The notes beneath the pieces were generated by a model, which did no database searches, was not told the origin of the DNA, and saw nothing but the letters and a program-made list of their open reading frames with translations. A stretch of DNA of 9,239 bases from Candidatus Poribacteria bacterium (GTDB lineage: Bacteria; Poribacteria; DTPJ01; WJIO01). The stretch covers positions 1-9,239 of the forward strand of contig WJIO01000200.1 of NCBI GenBank assembly GCA_014730235.1, written 5' to 3'. The position numbers and the translations under genes are program-made. Shown here piece after piece: positions 7,252 to 9,239 of the stretch (its first letter is position 1; every line of letters starts with the position of its first letter).

Positions 7252-8208
7252 TTAGATTGATCTTTCCATAATATCATATTTCCCTAACCCAAAAGTAGCA
7301 CCCTTACCCACATGGGCATAGTGTCCCAGAACGACAAACGGCAAGAATGGCCCCAATTCACTTTTGTAGGTGACTTCTCCCAGCAAACCACCCAATCTCA
7401 TTCGTCTATCCTGCCTTGATGAATAGCGAGTCCAGTCATACCATTCCAGTTCCGATTTTACCGTCTCTATTTCGTTGGCCTGATTCACAAATTCCTTGAA
7501 GTCTATCAGGAGGGATTCACCACAGTGGAAATAGTCCAGCGCGGATATCCGGCCCAGCAATCTCTGGAGGAATACGTGAAACGGCAGTTCGTCTGTGAGT
7601 TGTCCGTTATAGGTAATGCGGGTAGGGGTTAGAAATTTTATGGTTACCTGATCCGGGGATAATTGTTTCGATTCCTGCTGAATTGCGCTGAAGTCCAAGT
7701 CGCAGTCCAGGTTATTTACCAGTTCTGTCTCCCACGAATACACGCTTTCACCCGCATCTTCACCGCTTTTAGCCACCACTTCTGTCATCTGAAATCTGCC
7801 GCGACCACGACCGATCCCCATATTTCCCAGTTCCCGAAAGCTTACCAGAAAATATGGCAGGTAGTCAATAGCTTTCCCGATCAGGGTAAGCAAAAATTCC
7901 AGCGTCTCCCCTGTTTTATAGTTGCCGTTTGTTTCCAACGGGTCTATTATAAACGGTCTGGGTACATCGCTGTAACCCCGCAGTTGGGTCGCGTCTTCCG
8001 GTGGGGATGTCTCAAAGATATATGAGTATGGACATAGATTATTAAGAGTGCAGTCCTTACATTCAGTGTTTTTCATGGTGCATACAATCTTCCTAAAGGC
8101 CTGCCCAAATCCACCCCGAAGGGTGGAACCAGAATAAGGGGGCATGAAGATAGATTCTCTGGCTGTCAGGATGATCCTGTATTGGGCCAATCTGAAGTTT
8201 TTTAGCAA
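7252..8208 (-). CDS. cas6: Cas6 pre-crRNA processing endoribonuclease
   Basis: RAMP-family RNase of 318 residues that cuts CRISPR transcripts within repeats to give mature crRNAs. Recognisable blocks: SGSTLRGGFGQAFRK (26-40); a Cys cluster C43-x6-C50-x2-C53-x5-C59 ending CPYSYIFET (59-67); PRPFIIDP (83-90); LTLIGKAIDYLPYFL (107-121); ELGNMGIGRGRGRFQM (126-141); LGGLLGEVTYKSELGPFLPF (272-291); and the C-terminal Gly-rich loop HVGKGATFGLGKYDI (299-313). This order fits the Cas6 family with a Cys motif. The catalytic residue cannot be assigned with certainty. The start codon is TTG at 8208, set by a perfect AGGAGGTGA 7 nt upstream; the first in-frame ATG lies 21 codons downstream, inside the first conserved strand, and would truncate the fold. 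It is the first gene after the probable operon promoter, and cas10d follows after 24 bp. Base composition is richer in GC than in the genes that follow. Confidence 0.93.
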   Translation of the reverse strand: MLKNFRLAQYRIILTARESIFMPPYSGSTLRGGFGQAFRKIVCTMKNTECKDCTLNNLCPYSYIFETSPPEDATQLRGYSDVPRPFIIDPLETNGNYKTGETLEFLLTLIGKAIDYLPYFLVSFRELGNMGIGRGRGRFQMTEVVAKSGEDAGESVYSWETELVNNLDCDLDFSAIQQESKQLSPDQVTIKFLTPTRITYNGQLTDELPFHVFLQRLLGRISALDYFHCGESLLIDFKEFVNQANEIETVKSELEWYDWTRYSSRQDRRMRLGGLLGEVTYKSELGPFLPFVVLGHYAHVGKGATFGLGKYDIMERSI

Positions 8209-8215
8209 ATCTGGT

Positions 8216-8224
8216 TCACCTCCT
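8216..8224 (-). promoter_or_regulatory. Perfect Shine-Dalgarno of cas6 (decides a TTG start)
   Basis: AGGAGGTGA is fully complementary to the 3' end of bacterial 16S rRNA. It is placed 7 nt before TTG 8208, the only plausible start codon for full-length Cas6. The strong SD probably offsets the weak initiation codon. Confidence 0.85.
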
Positions 8225-8245
8225 GGCGTGTTCTTCTGTTAGCCT

Positions 8246-8288
8246 GAATTATATACTTCATTATATCACACACCACTGCAATATATAT
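8246..8288 (-). promoter_or_regulatory. Probable cas operon promoter with two TATAAT boxes
   Basis: The 80-bp gap between the regulator and cas6 is AT-rich. It contains two perfect -10 hexamers, TATAAT at 8265-8260 and TATAAT at 8253-8248. The first is preceded by TG one base upstream (TGATATAAT), the extended -10 form, which can work with a poor -35. No convincing TTGACA-like -35 is seen at 16-18 bp from either box. The second box lies in an imperfect inverted repeat GAAGTATATAATTC (8259-8246, 12 of 14 positions symmetric), which could be an operator. The short distance to the SD would give a leader of roughly 30-45 nt. No hairpin terminator for the upstream gene is visible, so read-through from it is also possible. 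Confidence 0.55.
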
Positions 8289-9239
8289 TCACTCCCCATT
8301 TTTTTCGTATATTTTTCTCATTTTTTCAGCTTCTTCTCTAAATTGAAGCCTCAGTTCCTCGGGTTCCAGCACTTCGGCATGAGAGCCATAGCCCATGATC
8401 CAGCGTTTCACTTCCTTTAATCCGCCCACCTTCAGCCGTAATATCAGACCACCCGATTCCAGTTCCTTGATCTTCTGGCTGGGATGCCACTGACGCTCCC
8501 TTATCCAACGGGCCTGGTACTCGTCGAATTTGATTACAATATCCACTGGCTCTTCTGCCCTTTCAGCCATGAAACCTGTCTGCAAATATTTATCAAGGGA
8601 AAAATTTCGGCTTATGTTAAATGTTGATGGAAGTAACTTCCATTTTCTTACGCGTCCGGCCAGGAAATCCCGCACCGCTTCGCGATTATGGCAATAAGCT
8701 ATGAGGTACCAGTCACCCCGGATGTTATGAAGATAATATGGATCAACTACGCGGGTGCTTGTCTTTCCCTGGCTTGCTGAATAATACAATATCTCCATCT
8801 GATATTTGGACTGGATCGCCTGATTCAACTCCAATAGCAGGCTCGGATCAACGTCAACCGTCGCTCCGCCTGTAAAGGCGATGCTGGAAGCTTCTGATTG
8901 GATATCATAGGCCACGTATTCCGGGAGATATTGCATTATTTTATTCAATGCATTTCGTATAGGCTGCTCAAACGTAGTGCCCATATACCTTTTTAGTATT
9001 TCCTCACCCAGAAAGAAGGCCGTAACTTCCTTCTTTGTCAAAAATATAGAGGGTAAGAAATAGTTTGGGTTTTCGTAATACCAACCACTATTTGTTTTGT
9101 CGTATTCAATAGGGGCATGCAACCGGTTTTTCATGAATATTCGATCATTATATGCCACACGTTCACTGCGTAATTCAAAATGCTCCATTACAGTATGAGC
9201 ATTTGGGTATCTTTTCATTCGTATCTGCTGATCTATCCA
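8289..9239 (-). CDS. WYL-domain transcriptional regulator (5' end beyond right edge)
   Basis: The frame is open to the right edge and gives 316 residues. An ATG at 9218 lies within the conserved N-terminus: WIDQQIR upstream of it belongs to the winged-helix opening common in this family ('..WIDrqIr...YPNa.tlae.FevS.rTa.RDI.yLrdrLgAPi.yd'). The true start is therefore probably about ten codons beyond the window. From the edge: HTH region YPNAHTVMEHFELRSERVAYND then MKNRLHAPIEYD; the YYENPNYFLPSIFLTKKEV linker; the WYL domain with the WYL tripeptide itself in GDWYLIAYCHNREAVRDFLA; and a C-terminal WCX-like extension ending GYGSHAEVLEPEELRLQFRE. WYL proteins sense ligands, probably nucleic acid or nucleotides, and often regulate CRISPR-Cas and other defence genes. 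Its place directly upstream of cas6, same strand, suggests control of this operon, perhaps with autoregulation. Activator or repressor mode cannot be told. Confidence 0.9.
   Translation of the reverse strand, partial: WIDQQIRMKRYPNAHTVMEHFELRSERVAYNDRIFMKNRLHAPIEYDKTNSGWYYENPNYFLPSIFLTKKEVTAFFLGEEILKRYMGTTFEQPIRNALNKIMQYLPEYVAYDIQSEASSIAFTGGATVDVDPSLLLELNQAIQSKYQMEILYYSASQGKTSTRVVDPYYLHNIRGDWYLIAYCHNREAVRDFLAGRVRKWKLLPSTFNISRNFSLDKYLQTGFMAERAEEPVDIVIKFDEYQARWIRERQWHPSQKIKELESGGLILRLKVGGLKEVKRWIMGYGSHAEVLEPEELRLQFREEAEKMRKIYEKNGE

Noticed and set aside
7663-8025. Plus-strand 120-codon ORF opposite cas6
   Set aside because: It is antisense to clear Cas6 motifs. The reading frame is open by chance and shows no domain signs.
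8280-8289. Perfect 10-bp palindrome AATATATATT at the end of the regulator gene
   Set aside because: Simple alternating AT is symmetric by nature, and it partly overlaps the regulator's stop codon. It is too weak to call an operator or terminator.
1-9239. CRISPR array or direct repeats of 28-37 bp with spacers
   Set aside because: No repeated unit with regular spacing was seen by eye on either strand. The array is presumably beyond the adaptation genes to the left or elsewhere.

Overview
The window holds most of a type I-D CRISPR-Cas operon. Every gene is on the minus strand, so it reads from the right edge to the left edge. In transcription order the genes are: a WYL-family regulator (5' end beyond the right edge), cas6, cas10d (csc3) with an HD nuclease domain, an unassigned 211-residue gene, csc2 (cas7), csc1 (cas5), a stand-alone cas3' helicase, and the first 50 codons of cas1, which runs off the left edge. 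No CRISPR array, tRNA, rRNA or mobile element was seen. The only real intergenic region is the 80 bp between the regulator and cas6.

The I-D assignment rests on several features that agree. The HD nuclease sits at the N-terminus of a large Cas10-like protein, not on the helicase. The helicase begins directly with its RecA-like domain. The backbone subunits are of the Csc2 and Csc1 types. Gene starts are decided by strong Shine-Dalgarno (SD) sequences and by stop/start overlaps (ATGA at cas10d/ORF211 and at csc1/cas3'; 8 bp at ORF211/csc2). These imply one translationally coupled mRNA. Several obvious longest-ORF starts are wrong: csc2, csc1 and cas3' should be shortened, cas6 starts at TTG, and the regulator extends past the window.

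Working together, Cas6 should cut pre-crRNA. Csc2 would coat the spacer and Csc1 cap the 5' end. Cas10d is the large subunit and carries the nuclease. Cas3' would unwind target DNA, and Cas1 (with genes to the left) would acquire spacers. The WYL protein probably controls the operon through the promoter in front of cas6, which has two TATAAT boxes.

The most unusual element is the 211-residue helical, acid-tailed protein made between cas10d and csc2. I cannot match it to a standard I-D subunit. It sits in the most AT-rich part of the operon. The 3' end of cas10d also holds an in-frame SD-GTG that could produce a separate small subunit. cas4 is absent from its possible place between the effector genes and cas1, and the gene order differs from the commonly described I-D layout.

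The organism is a bacterium of moderate-to-low GC, with purine-rich SD sequences and a WYL regulator of a type common in Firmicutes. A clostridial-type Firmicute is plausible, but this is an inference with low confidence.
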